NCBI RefSeq assembly: GCF_036226525.1 | Contig: NZ_CP108487.1 | Location: forward strand, 2,666,001-2,730,000 | Reading direction: 5' to 3' | Origin: Kribbella sp. NBC_01245 | Lineage (GTDB): Bacteria > Actinomycetota > Actinomycetes > Propionibacteriales > Kribbellaceae | DNA: 64,000 nt | In this document: positions 54,588 to 62,802 of the stretch, piece after piece | Layout: every line of letters starts with the position of its first letter | Position numbering within the stretch: position 1 is the first letter of the stretch | The notes under the pieces: generated by a model | Told to the model about the DNA's origin: nothing | Seen by the model: the letters and a program-made list of their open reading frames with translations, nothing else | Databases searched by the model: none | Position numbers and translations under genes: made by a program

Positions 54588-54596
54588 TTATCCACA
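54588..54596. promoter_or_regulatory. DnaA-box-like sequence upstream of the pseudokinase gene
   Basis: TTATCCACA, a perfect match to the classical DnaA box, ends 41 bases upstream of the pseudokinase start. On the minus strand it reads TGTGGATAAC, exactly as in front of the HNH gene 1.5 kb away. There is no box cluster or A+T-rich unwinding region, so it is not an origin. Confidence 0.4.
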
Positions 54597-54635
54597 GGCC
54601 CGGACGCTGCCCGCCGACGGAGCAGGCGACCGACC

Positions 54636-54647
54636 TACACTCGGAGG
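54636..54647 (+). promoter_or_regulatory. -10 element for a leaderless lipB mRNA
   Basis: TACACT at 54636-54641 lies six bases before the GTG at 54648. GGAGG sits directly against the start codon, too close to act as a ribosome-binding site, so a leaderless message is more likely. Confidence 0.45.
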
Positions 54648-55376
54648 GTGAGAGAGATCGAATACGTGCTGGCCGGGTTCGGGACCGACGCTGTCGCCTA
54701 CGAGCAGGCCTGGGCCGAGCAGCGCCGTCTGCACGAGGGCGTCGCGGCCGGGACCGCGGGTGACACAGTGATCCTGCTCGAGCACCAGGCGGTCTATACG
54801 GCCGGCAAGCGCACCGAGCCGCACGAGCGACCCTTCGACGGGACACCGGTGGTCGACGTCGATCGTGGCGGCAAGATCACCTGGCACGGTCCGGGCCAGC
54901 TCGTCGGCTACCCGATCGTCAAGCTCGCCTCACACGTTTATGTGGTGGATTACGTCCGCAGGCTGGAGGAGGCGCTGATCGCGGTCTGCGCGGACTTCGG
55001 GGTCAAGACCGGCCGGATCAAGGGTCGTTCCGGCGTCTGGGTCGCGGCGGACGAGCGCGGCCGTGACCGCAAGATCGCCGCGATCGGCATTCGCGTCGCC
55101 CGCGGTGTGACGATGCACGGATTCGCCTTGAACTGCGAGAACGACCTGGCCGGGTTCAACCAGATCGTGCCGTGCGGCATCCCCGACGCGGACGTGACGA
55201 CGTTGTCGGCCGAGCTCGGCCGACAGGTCCCGATCGCCGAGGTGCTGGATTCGGTCCGTCGCCATCTCGACGAATTCCTTGCCTGGGGCGACTATCAGCG
55301 CAGCCCCGATCTCGATCAGCCGGAGGAAGCTCCGGCAGGGATCACCTACGGCTTGGCTGTGTCGCCACTACCCTGA
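54648..55376 (+). CDS. lipB: Octanoyl-[acyl carrier protein]:protein octanoyltransferase
   Basis: A 242-residue enzyme that moves octanoate from ACP to lipoyl domains and the H protein, the first step of lipoate assembly. Family marks: [60 protein letters not shown] with catalytic Lys142, and [13 protein letters not shown] with catalytic Cys176, the same numbers as the characterised mycobacterial enzyme. The GTG at 54648 gives the usual length. It is separated from lipA by 7.4 kb of other genes, although the two adjoin in many actinobacteria. Confidence 0.95.
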   Translation: MREIEYVLAGFGTDAVAYEQAWAEQRRLHEGVAAGTAGDTVILLEHQAVYTAGKRTEPHERPFDGTPVVDVDRGGKITWHGPGQLVGYPIVKLASHVYVVDYVRRLEEALIAVCADFGVKTGRIKGRSGVWVAADERGRDRKIAAIGIRVARGVTMHGFALNCENDLAGFNQIVPCGIPDADVTTLSAELGRQVPIAEVLDSVRRHLDEFLAWGDYQRSPDLDQPEEAPAGITYGLAVSPLP

Positions 55377-55401
55377 GCAGAAACGTCGTTACGGTTGGGC
55401 C

Positions 55402-56973
55402 ATGACCAAGTTCTTCGGTTTCCTGCTCGGAGTAGCCGTCGCATGTGCCCTGCCCGCCGCATTCGGGGTTCTAGTCGCCGAGGGTGGCGTCGAGCTGAGC
55501 ACCAAAGAGCTGGCCCTTGCCTACGGCATCGGTGCTCTGGTCTTCTGGGGCGCGATTTCGATCGCCACGGGCGCTGCGGCGCTTGGTGCGGCCCTTGCCT
55601 TCGGCACCATGATCTACGCGGTCCACTGGATCCCCAACAGGACCAACAACTTCCTCAACGACGTGCCGGGTGTAACGACCGGCATGATCGAGGGCCTGCG
55701 GGCGAACGTCCTTAGCGGCCTCATCCCCGTCCTGGCGGTCATAGCGCTGATCTACTCGATCCAGCAGATAGTGCAGGCCGTACGACGTCGCCGCGCGCGT
55801 AAGGCCGAAGAGGCCCGTCTAGCGCAGGAGCAGGCTGCAGCTGGTGAGACCCCGCAGTACGGCGACCCGTACGACCAGCCGATGGAGAGCCACACCCACG
55901 GCTTCGTCGAGCAGTACGACCAGCCGTACGACCAGTACGCCGACCACGCGCCAGTGGAGTCCACCCGGGAGTTCGCGCCCGTATACGAGCAGACTGCACC
56001 CATCCCCGTGCAGGAGCCTGCGTATGCCGGGGAGCAGACCGAGATCCAGGGTGCGGACGAGCAGACCACGCAGTTCGCGACAGCCGACGCGAGTGACGAC
56101 GAGAGCCGGGACGAGACGGTCCAGTTCGCCGCCACCGGTGAGACCGAGACTGCCGAGCGCGATGAGGTCGCCGATGCGGCGGCTAGTGCCTCCCCGGAAG
56201 ACGAGGCTGTGGAGGACAACGCTTCCGAGATCACCCAGGTCGCGGACGAGGACCGGAAGGCCGAATCGCCTGTGCTGGAACAAGATCCCCTGCCGCTGAC
56301 CCCGCCCATGTCAACGCGTACGACGCCCCCGGCCGCCGAGCCGACGACCAGCGCGGCCACCCCCGAGCCCGTCGAACCTGAGCCCGCCAAACCCGAGGCT
56401 GCCAAGCCCGAGGCCGCCGAATCCGAGGCCTCCGCTCCCGATCGGGACGAGCCGTCGACTGGCGAACGCCCCTCGACGCCGTCCGGCCCCACCGCCTCGG
56501 CAGGCATGGGCATGGGCATGGCTGGCGCCACCGGTGCAGCCGCTGCGGGCATTGGCGTAGCCGCCGGCGGAACGGCCGCCGCGGCGCCCCTGATCCCGTC
56601 GGCCCCCGTGCCCGCGACTACCCCCGTACCCACGACGCCGTCGACGCCAGTGCCCCCGGTTGCACCTGCGCCGGTTACGCCGTCGGAGCCGATGACCGAG
56701 GCGTTCGTACCGGCCGCGCCGAACGGCCTCCAGACCTCGGGCGCGACGACCGCCTGGGGTCAAACCGACGAGCAGACGGTGACGGCCCGCCAGGTCGAGG
56801 CGGATGCGCAGACAGCGCAGTTCGAGTCGGCGGCCGACGCGGCCGGGATCTACCGCGAACGCATGGACGAGCCGGACACCGGATGGAACCTCCGCGCCAT
56901 CCCGGCCGAAGACCCGCCCGGCGAAACCCACCCCGGCGCACCCACCTTCCGCCCGGCCCCCGGCCCGGCCTGA
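55402..56973 (+). CDS. Membrane protein with long disordered acidic and Pro/Ala-rich tail, function unknown
   Basis: A 523-residue protein. Three hydrophobic segments lie near residues 5-27, 36-78 and 95-122, with SIQQIVQAVRRRRARKAEEARL as the cytoplasmic turn. From about residue 145 to the end it is low-complexity: Tyr/Asp/Gln-rich (YGDPYDQP, QPYDQYADHAP), then Glu/Asp-rich with T-V-Q-F-A and T-T-Q-F-A repeats, then Pro/Ala/Glu (PEPAKPEAAKPEAAESEA) and a Gly/Met stretch (GMGMGMAGATGAAAAG). The tail suggests a protein-interaction or scaffold role. The ATG at 55402 follows TACGGT by six bases, probably leaderless. I do not recognise a family. Confidence 0.7.
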   Translation: MTKFFGFLLGVAVACALPAAFGVLVAEGGVELSTKELALAYGIGALVFWGAISIATGAAALGAALAFGTMIYAVHWIPNRTNNFLNDVPGVTTGMIEGLRANVLSGLIPVLAVIALIYSIQQIVQAVRRRRARKAEEARLAQEQAAAGETPQYGDPYDQPMESHTHGFVEQYDQPYDQYADHAPVESTREFAPVYEQTAPIPVQEPAYAGEQTEIQGADEQTTQFATADASDDESRDETVQFAATGETETAERDEVADAAASASPEDEAVEDNASEITQVADEDRKAESPVLEQDPLPLTPPMSTRTTPPAAEPTTSAATPEPVEPEPAKPEAAKPEAAESEASAPDRDEPSTGERPSTPSGPTASAGMGMGMAGATGAAAAGIGVAAGGTAAAAPLIPSAPVPATTPVPTTPSTPVPPVAPAPVTPSEPMTEAFVPAAPNGLQTSGATTAWGQTDEQTVTARQVEADAQTAQFESAADAAGIYRERMDEPDTGWNLRAIPAEDPPGETHPGAPTFRPAPGPA

Positions 56974-56989
56974 CCTACTGACGTAAAAA

Positions 56990-57023
56990 GAGAAGCCCGG
57001 GCCCACCAAGGCCCGGGCTTCTC
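56990..57023 (-). terminator. Strong bidirectional intrinsic terminator
   Basis: A 14-bp perfect stem (56990-57003 with 57010-57023, core GAAGCCCGGGCC) has a six-base loop. On the minus strand it is followed by CTTTTTACG, a true T-run. It lies after the plus-strand membrane-protein gene and downstream of the minus-strand LysR gene, between which it separates transcription. Confidence 0.85.
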
Positions 57024-57040
57024 CATGTCACAAGGTCCAT

Positions 57041-57214
57041 CTTTTCCTTTGCACTCATTCGTCGGAATCCGCCCTCTTCCACCGCAGATCTGTCCACGCA
57101 CGCGGTGCTCAAGGGCGGATTTCGACGAATGAGTGCAAAGGAAAGGGCCGCTGGCGTGGTCGCAAGGGACCGATGAAGGGCGACTCACCGTGTCACGAGG
57201 GCCTGATGAACGGG
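57041..57214 (+). repeat. Composite intergenic repeat, copy B (long inverted repeat plus CGATGAA module)
   Basis: Arms 57041-57075 and 57112-57146 pair over 35 bases with two G-T-type mismatches; the core is again ATTCGTCGGAATCCGCCCT. The 36-base centre holds CACCGC/GCGGTG. Twenty bases later the second module follows (AAGGGACCGATGAAG and GGGCCTGATGAACGGG, 57164-57214). It fills the space between the terminator and the 3' end of the LysR gene. Order, spacing and the flanking word TGGTC-n-n-AAGGGACCGATGAAG match copy A. Confidence 0.75.
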
Positions 57215-57221
57215 AAATCCG

Positions 57222-58187
57222 TTAGGCGACGTGCATTTGGGGGTGGTGGCCTAGGCGGGCGTGGGCGGCCAGGGCTTCGGCGTAGGCGTGGCTGGCCATT
57301 TGGCAGACGTCGGGGGCCATGGCGGCGCGCGGGGAGTCGGTACTCCAGGCGAGCATCAGTTTGCGGTGGATCGGGTCGCCCGCGAGGGGCCGGGTGGTGA
57401 GGCCCGGGCTGAGCATGCGGTACGACGTGGGCGAGACGAGCGCGACGCCCTGGCCGCTGGTGACGAAGCCCATCTGGACCGACGTATCGACCGAGTGATG
57501 CTCGACCCGCGGCGCGAACCCGGCCTGCTCACACGCCGCACGGAAAAGCACGTGGAAGCCACTGTCGTCCGGTGGTTCGCCGATCCACTCCTCGTCGGCC
57601 AAGTCGGCCAGGTCGACCTCGCCACGATGAGCGCTGGCGATGGCGAGCGGGTGATCGGTCGCCATCACCACGTACGCCGTTTCGGACTCGACGATCGTGC
57701 ACGCGTCGACGCCCGGCGGCAGCCGTACGTCGAAACCGGGGAACTCCCGCAGCAAGGCGAAGTCGAGCCGGCCCGACTCGAGCTGCTGGAGCAAGACCGA
57801 GGTGGCCCACTCGACCTCGATGCTGACCTGCTCGATCTCGCAGTGGTCGCGCAGCCGGCTGGCGATCCCCGACATGGGCGCGGTCGGGAAGCCGCCGAGC
57901 CGGACGGCGCTGGGCTGGACCTCGGTCATCGCGCTCACAGTGGCGGCGAGGTGGTCCACGTCGACGAGGATGGCGCGGGCCCGATCGACCGTGTAGCGGC
58001 CCAGTGCGGTCGGTTTGACCCCCGTGCGGGAGCGCTCGAACAGCTCGCCGCCGAAGGCCGCCTCGATCCGCTTCAGCTGCGCGGTCAGGCTCGGCTGGCT
58101 CACCTTGAGCCAGCGGGCGGCGCGACCGACCGAGCCGGCCTCGGCGACCAGCACCACGACTCTGAGGTGACGCAGCTCCACGTTCAT
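57222..58187 (-). CDS. LysR-family transcriptional regulator
   Basis: A 321-residue regulator. Residues 1-60: winged helix-turn-helix (MNVELRHLRVVVLVAEAGSVGRAARWLKVSQPSLTAQLKRIEAAFGGELFERSRTGVKPTALG). Residues about 90-300: periplasmic-binding-like effector domain (VRLGGFPTAPM, LDFALLREFPGFD, YVVMATDHPLA, GFVTSGQGVALVSP). LysR proteins usually control a divergent gene, but here the neighbouring upstream gene runs in the same direction, so the target is not evident. Confidence 0.92.
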   Translation of the reverse strand: MNVELRHLRVVVLVAEAGSVGRAARWLKVSQPSLTAQLKRIEAAFGGELFERSRTGVKPTALGRYTVDRARAILVDVDHLAATVSAMTEVQPSAVRLGGFPTAPMSGIASRLRDHCEIEQVSIEVEWATSVLLQQLESGRLDFALLREFPGFDVRLPPGVDACTIVESETAYVVMATDHPLAIASAHRGEVDLADLADEEWIGEPPDDSGFHVLFRAACEQAGFAPRVEHHSVDTSVQMGFVTSGQGVALVSPTSYRMLSPGLTTRPLAGDPIHRKLMLAWSTDSPRAAMAPDVCQMASHAYAEALAAHARLGHHPQMHVA

Positions 58188-58295
58188 GCGCCGAAACCGT
58201 AGCCGAGTAACCGGCTCCGCACACAGCGGAAGCGTATTGCGGTTAAGTAACAGACCTCAAAAAGTCTGTAACGCTCGCCGAACCTGTCCGATGTA

Positions 58296-59519
58296 TCACC
58301 CCGCCTTGAGCTTGAGCGCCTCCCGATAGCCCAGCTTCCGGCCGGTCTGCAGCAGCGTCCGCTCGTACAGCCGGGCGCCCACCCGGATGATCACCATCGT
58401 GGTCAGCAGCAGGATCCCGATCGCGGCCAGCGGCTGCCACAGCGGCACGTCCTCGGTCAGCATCCGCCCCGGCATCGCCATCGACGAAGCGATCGGGATG
58501 AACGACGCGATCTCCTTCGGCCCCGGCCCAGCGAACGCCGAGAAGAAGAACGGGATCATCAGCAACATCTGCCCCGGCAACGTGGTCGAACCGAGATCCT
58601 CCTGCCGAGTGGCCAGCGAACCCGCGACCGCCCACAACCCGGCCAGCGCGACGAACCCGAGCACGAAGAACACGACGAACCAGCCCGCCACCGGCGCGAT
58701 CACGTCGAGCAGCTCGCCCTTGCCGGTGAGCATCAACCCTGCCAGCGCGGCCGCACCGATCACCACGATCTGGCCGAGCGCGAGGATCGAGTTGCCGATC
58801 ACCTTGCCCCAGAGCAGCGCTCGGATCGGCACCGCGGCGGCCAGGATCTCGACCACCCGGCTCTCCTTCTCCTGCACCACGCTCTGCGCGATCATCATGC
58901 CGAAGCCGAGCGCGGTCACGTAGAAGATCAACGCGAGACCGATACTCGCGAAATCCGCGACGACGTCCGGCAGCGGCCCCGGATTGAGCAGCCGTTCCTC
59001 GACCGTGGTGCCGGCCCGAAGCTCGGCCGGGGAGAGGCCTGCGCGCTGCGCGTTCTTCTCCATCACGTCGTTCGAGACGGCCTCGCGCAGTTGGCCGACG
59101 AGGCTCGAGTCGATCCGGTCGTCGCCGACCACGGCATAACCGGCCTCGGTCGGCACCAGCGCGGCCGCGACTTCGCCATCCGTGACGAGTTGCGAGGCGT
59201 CCGCGGGCGAGGCCACCCGTCGTACCTCGAAAGCTGTGCCGCCATTGACCGCGTTGGCGCGCTGTACGACGGAAGCGCCGGCGTCGTTGACCACGGCGAT
59301 CTTGTCCGGGCTGTCGTTGCCCGCGATCAGCGACGGGATGAAGATGCTCGCGATCACCAGCACCAGCATGAACACGGTCGACCCGACGAAGGTCTTGTCC
59401 CGCAGTTTGGTGACGACCTCCCGCTCGGCGACCAGCTGCCACGGGTGCCGCAGCCCGCCGCCCACCGGCGTACCAGTCGACGTCTCCAAGGAAGGCTTGG
59501 CTTTCAGGTCCGTGCTCAT
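58296..59519 (-). CDS. ABC-2 type exporter permease (NatB-like)
   Basis: A 407-residue membrane protein. One helix near residues 46-66 (FVGSTVFMLVLVIASIFIPSLI), an extracytoplasmic domain of about 130 residues, then five to six helices with the ABC-2 motif QSVVQEKESRVVEILAAAVPIRALLWGKVIGNSILALGQIVVIGAAAL. This layout is that of the NatB/YhaP sodium or drug exporters. The ATG at 59519 overlaps the ATPase stop by 4 bp. Between its stop and the LysR gene, ACAGAC/GTCTGT at 58250-58269 makes a weak hairpin. Confidence 0.9.
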   Translation of the reverse strand: MSTDLKAKPSLETSTGTPVGGGLRHPWQLVAEREVVTKLRDKTFVGSTVFMLVLVIASIFIPSLIAGNDSPDKIAVVNDAGASVVQRANAVNGGTAFEVRRVASPADASQLVTDGEVAAALVPTEAGYAVVGDDRIDSSLVGQLREAVSNDVMEKNAQRAGLSPAELRAGTTVEERLLNPGPLPDVVADFASIGLALIFYVTALGFGMMIAQSVVQEKESRVVEILAAAVPIRALLWGKVIGNSILALGQIVVIGAAALAGLMLTGKGELLDVIAPVAGWFVVFFVLGFVALAGLWAVAGSLATRQEDLGSTTLPGQMLLMIPFFFSAFAGPGPKEIASFIPIASSMAMPGRMLTEDVPLWQPLAAIGILLLTTMVIIRVGARLYERTLLQTGRKLGYREALKLKAG

Positions 59520-60415
59520 CGGGTCGCCTCCCGGAAGATGTCGCTGAGGGCCACGCGCTCCGGTGTGAACTCCAGCACCGGGCCGCGGCTGATCGCCTGC
59601 CGCAGGATGTCCTGCTCACGCCCGGGATGATCCAGGTCGAACGACGCCGTACCGCCGTCCACATCGCGCACGGTCACGCCGTCCACATCGCGCAGCCAAC
59701 CCGCATCGACAGGTACGGCGTCCCCGGCGCCCATCACCAAGCGGTACGTCGACCCGGGCGGGCCGCCGAGCTCGGAGACCGGCCCGGCCGCGACGACCTT
59801 GCCCGCGGAGAGTACGACCAGGTCGTCACAGAGGCGTTCGACCAGGTCGAGCTGGTGACTCGAGAACAGCACCGGCACGTCGGCCGAGACCTCTTCGCGC
59901 AGCAGGTCGACCATCGAGTCGACGGCGAGCGGGTCGAGCCCGCTGAACGGTTCGTCCAGCACCAGCGCGACCGGTTCGTGGATCAGCGCGGCGGCGATCT
60001 GGACCCGCTGCTGGTTGCCCAGCGACAGCGTCTCCAGCGTGTCCTCGGCGCGCTCGATCAGGCCGAGGCGGTCGAGCAGCCGGTTGGTCCGGTCCAGCGC
60101 CCGGCTCGGGGTCTGGCCGTGCAGCCGGCCGAAGAAGACGAGCTGGTCGCGGATCTTCATCTTCGGATAGAGCCCGCGCTCCTCCGGCATGTAGCCGAAG
60201 TCGCGCCGGCCGGTCGACGTCAGCGGGGCGCCATGCCAGCGCACCTCGCCGAGGGTCGGGGCCAGTACGCCCAGGATGATCCGCATGGTCGTGGTCTTGC
60301 CCGCGCCGTTCGCTCCGACGAACCCGGTCATCCGACCCGGCACCACGTCGAAGGTCACGTCATCGAGTGCCACGTGATCACCGAACCGCCGGGTCAACCC
60401 AGCAACGCTCAGCAT
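59516..60415 (-). CDS. ABC exporter ATPase (NatA-like)
   Basis: A 299-residue ATPase: Walker A GANGAGKTT near residue 37-45, IILGVLAPTLGEVRWHG, GYMPEERGLYPKMKIRDQLVFFGRLHG, signature LSLGNQQRVQ, Walker B VALVLDEPFSGLDP, switch LFSSHQLD. The Y-M-P-E-E-R-G-L-Y-P Q-loop and L-S-x-G-N-Q-Q-K/R-V signature are typical of NatA. The start is the ATG at 60415; a GTG three codons earlier (60424) lies closer to AAAGGAA and may be used instead. Overlaps the permease by 4 bp. Confidence 0.92.
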   Translation of the reverse strand: MLSVAGLTRRFGDHVALDDVTFDVVPGRMTGFVGANGAGKTTTMRIILGVLAPTLGEVRWHGAPLTSTGRRDFGYMPEERGLYPKMKIRDQLVFFGRLHGQTPSRALDRTNRLLDRLGLIERAEDTLETLSLGNQQRVQIAAALIHEPVALVLDEPFSGLDPLAVDSMVDLLREEVSADVPVLFSSHQLDLVERLCDDLVVLSAGKVVAAGPVSELGGPPGSTYRLVMGAGDAVPVDAGWLRDVDGVTVRDVDGGTASFDLDHPGREQDILRQAISRGPVLEFTPERVALSDIFREATR

Positions 60416-60586
60416 CCCGCTCACCGTTCCTTTACTAGCTCTGCCCCCACCTTCGTCGAAGGCTTGGCCAAGGCTAGTCAACAGCGCACGTCCGTACGTC
60501 GGCCCGCAGTGGGACCGCCCGCGTCATCCGTACGACGGACCCGCGCCCCACGCCGTACGACAGCTCAGCCGCGGGCGCTATCTCGC

Positions 60587-60684
60587 ATTTGTCGTTCATT
60601 CGTCGCAATCCGCCCTCAGCGGTGCGCTGACCTGTACAGGTCAGCGGCGGGTTGAGGGCGGATTGCGACGAATGAACGACAAAT
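60587..60684. repeat. Long perfect inverted repeat with internal palindrome (copy C)
   Basis: Arms 60587-60617 and 60654-60684 are perfect reverse complements over 31 bases (left arm begins ATTTGTCGTTCATTCGTCGC). The centre contains a perfect 20-bp palindrome, GCTGACCTGTACAGGTCAGC (60626-60645). It lies 23 bases beyond the response regulator stop and before the exporter ATPase gene on the same strand. There is no CGATGAA module. At the position where copies A and B read GG/CC, this copy reads GC/GC, so the pairing is kept. Confidence 0.75.
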
Positions 60685-60707
60685 ATCCAAGCGACGGGTG
60701 GTTGGCG

Positions 60708-61406
60708 TTAGCCGCGGGCGTCGGAATTGGTGGCGCCGTCGTCGCCGGGGATGACCAGGCCGCACTCGTACGCGAAGACCACCGCCTGGACCCGATCACG
60801 CAGACCGAGCTTGAGCAGCACGCGAGACACGTGCGTCTTGACCGTCGCCTCCCCCACGAACAGCTGGCGGGCGATCTCGGTGTTGGTCAGACCGCGCGCG
60901 ATCAGGCCGAGCACCTCGCGCTCCCGCTCGGTCAGATCGGCGACCAGGTCCGGCCGGTAGACCCGCTCGCCGCCACCGGCAAAGCGCTGGATCACCCGGC
61001 GGGTCACCTCCGGCGCGAGCAGGGCATGGCCGGAATGCACCACCTGGATGGCCTCGACCAGGTCCTCGGGCGCGGTGTTCTTGAGCAGGAACCCGCTCGC
61101 GCCCGCGCCGAGTGACTCGAACAGGTAGTCGTCGCGGTCGAACGTGGTCAGGATGATGACCTTGCCCGCGCCCGCGTCGACGATGCGCTGGGTGGCGGCG
61201 ATGCCGTCGAGCCCGGGCATCTGGACATCCATCAGTACGACGTCGGGGCGCAACTCGTTGGCGAGCTGGACCGCGCGTTCGCCGTCCGCCGCCTCGCCGA
61301 CCACCTCGATATCGGGTTCGACCGAGAGGATCATCCGGAAGCCGGCCCGAACAAGGTCCTGGTCGTCGACGAGCAGGATCCGCATCGGCGTACCAGTGTC
61401 TGTCAC
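60708..61406 (-). CDS. NarL/LuxR-family response regulator
   Basis: A 232-residue two-component regulator. Receiver domain about 8-125 with acidic pair D14-D15, phosphoacceptor Asp60 in VVLMDVQMPGLDG, Thr in IILTTFD and Lys in GFLLKNT. A LuxR-type helix-turn-helix occupies about 162-222 (LTEREREVLGLIARGLTNTEIARQLFVGEATVKTHVSRVLLKLGLRDRVQAVVFAYECGL). The start overlaps the sensor gene by 4 bp. With the ABC exporter genes next on the same strand, it probably controls them; the long hairpin lies between. Confidence 0.95.
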   Translation of the reverse strand: MTDTGTPMRILLVDDQDLVRAGFRMILSVEPDIEVVGEAADGERAVQLANELRPDVVLMDVQMPGLDGIAATQRIVDAGAGKVIILTTFDRDDYLFESLGAGASGFLLKNTAPEDLVEAIQVVHSGHALLAPEVTRRVIQRFAGGGERVYRPDLVADLTEREREVLGLIARGLTNTEIARQLFVGEATVKTHVSRVLLKLGLRDRVQAVVFAYECGLVIPGDDGATNSDARG

Positions 61407-62734
61407 AGCTGCTGCTCCTTCACCGGGAACCGGGCGCGAACCCGGAACCCACCGACCGACCGTGGACCAATCTCACTCTCGCCGCCGAGCAGGGCCACCC
61501 GCTCGCGGATACCGACGTGGCCGAGGCGGCTGCCGACCGGCGCGTGCTTGGGCCGGCCGTCGTCGATCACCTCGATCTCGACCGCGCCCTCGTCCAGATA
61601 GCGCAGGGTCACGTTCGCGGTCCGGGCGGTCGAGTGCCGCCGGACGTTCGTGAGCGCCTCCTGCACGATCCGGTAGACCGATACCGACACGGTCTCGGGC
61701 AGCTTCACCGGCGTCCCGATCCGGTGGAAGCCGACAGACAACTGGTCACCACTTGCGTCCGCCACTAGCGCCGGTAGGCGGTCCACGTTCGCCTGAGGCG
61801 CCTTGATCGACGGAGTCCCGACTTCCTCGTCCAAGTCGGGATCGGCCGCACGAAGCATTCCGAGTAGCTGCCGCATCTCGTTGACCGCCGTACGGCTTGA
61901 GTCCTCTATGACGCTCAGTGCGCCCTTGGCCGCCTCCGGGTCGGTCTCCATCACCCGGCGCGCTCCCCCGGCCTGTACGCCGATGCTGCTGATGTGGTGC
62001 GCCACTACGTCGTGCAGCTCTCGGGAGATCCGTAGACGCTCGTCGATCACAGCGCGGCGAGCGTTGGCTTGTTGCTGCTCAGCCAGTTCAACCGCCTGTC
62101 GCTGCAGCTCGTCGTGTTGCCGGGCAGTGCGCCAAGCGGTCAGACCCCACAACCACGCGCCGACGAAGTACGCGACGTTGATACAGATGTTGAGGATCAC
62201 GTACGCGACGTACGGCGACAATAGGCCCTTCGCGGCCGACCCTTGGATCTCGTCGCTCTTCAGCGCCTCGTAAAAGCCGTAGGCCAGCCAGATGAACATG
62301 CCGACCACTACGACGATGATCGCGATCTGGAACCGCTTGCGGTCCTGGGCCCACGCGGCCCCCGTGTAGATGGCCATGAACAGTGAGACCTGGGTCACAA
62401 GGTTGGCCCCGGCGATCATCGGCAGACGCTCTCCCACGATGAAGAACAGCACAGAAGTCGCGAGCAGCGTCAGGAGCGGGAAACGCCGCCGGACGCACAG
62501 CGCCAGCGGTACGACAGCACTGAGGAAGTAGCCCTCGACACCGCCCGCACCCATGTCGATCGGCTCAGGCGAGGCGCTGCGGAGGAGTTCCGCCGCAAGG
62601 ACCCCCGCGACCGCCAGACCCAGGCCTAGCCCGATATCGGTTCGTGCGGCGGCCTGCGACGGGCCTGGGCGGCGCCAGGCCGACGTACGCGCTGGTTCCG
62701 CCGAAGCCAGGCTGACGGGAGGACTTGTAGACAC
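61403..62734 (-). CDS. Sensor histidine kinase (HisKA_3 type)
   Basis: A 443-residue sensor. About six membrane helices fall between residues 30 and 200. The dimerisation domain carries the phosphorylated His in [27 protein letters not shown] near residue 241, followed by [16 protein letters not shown]. The ATPase domain has the N box ([12 protein letters not shown]) and G-rich loop ([20 protein letters not shown]). It partners with the adjoining response regulator; the stimulus is unknown. The GTG at 62734 has no strong ribosome-binding site. Confidence 0.92.
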   Translation of the reverse strand: MSTSPPVSLASAEPARTSAWRRPGPSQAAARTDIGLGLGLAVAGVLAAELLRSASPEPIDMGAGGVEGYFLSAVVPLALCVRRRFPLLTLLATSVLFFIVGERLPMIAGANLVTQVSLFMAIYTGAAWAQDRKRFQIAIIVVVVGMFIWLAYGFYEALKSDEIQGSAAKGLLSPYVAYVILNICINVAYFVGAWLWGLTAWRTARQHDELQRQAVELAEQQQANARRAVIDERLRISRELHDVVAHHISSIGVQAGGARRVMETDPEAAKGALSVIEDSSRTAVNEMRQLLGMLRAADPDLDEEVGTPSIKAPQANVDRLPALVADASGDQLSVGFHRIGTPVKLPETVSVSVYRIVQEALTNVRRHSTARTANVTLRYLDEGAVEIEVIDDGRPKHAPVGSRLGHVGIRERVALLGGESEIGPRSVGGFRVRARFPVKEQQL

Positions 62735-62789
62735 AAGTGCTCACCCTAGTAGTCGTGGGACTCGTGCCCGGGCGGTGTGAGCGGCGGCG

Positions 62790-62802
62790 TACTCTGGTGG
62801 CC
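62790..62802 (+). promoter_or_regulatory. -10 element for a leaderless lipA mRNA
   Basis: TACTCT at 62790-62795 stands seven bases before the GTG at 62803. The layout is nearly the same as at lipB (TACACT, six bases, GTG). Confidence 0.4.

Noticed and set aside
53088..54596. Possible replication origin because of two perfect DnaA boxes
   Set aside because: Only two boxes 1.5 kb apart, no cluster, no A+T-rich unwinding region, and no dnaA, dnaN or parAB genes nearby.
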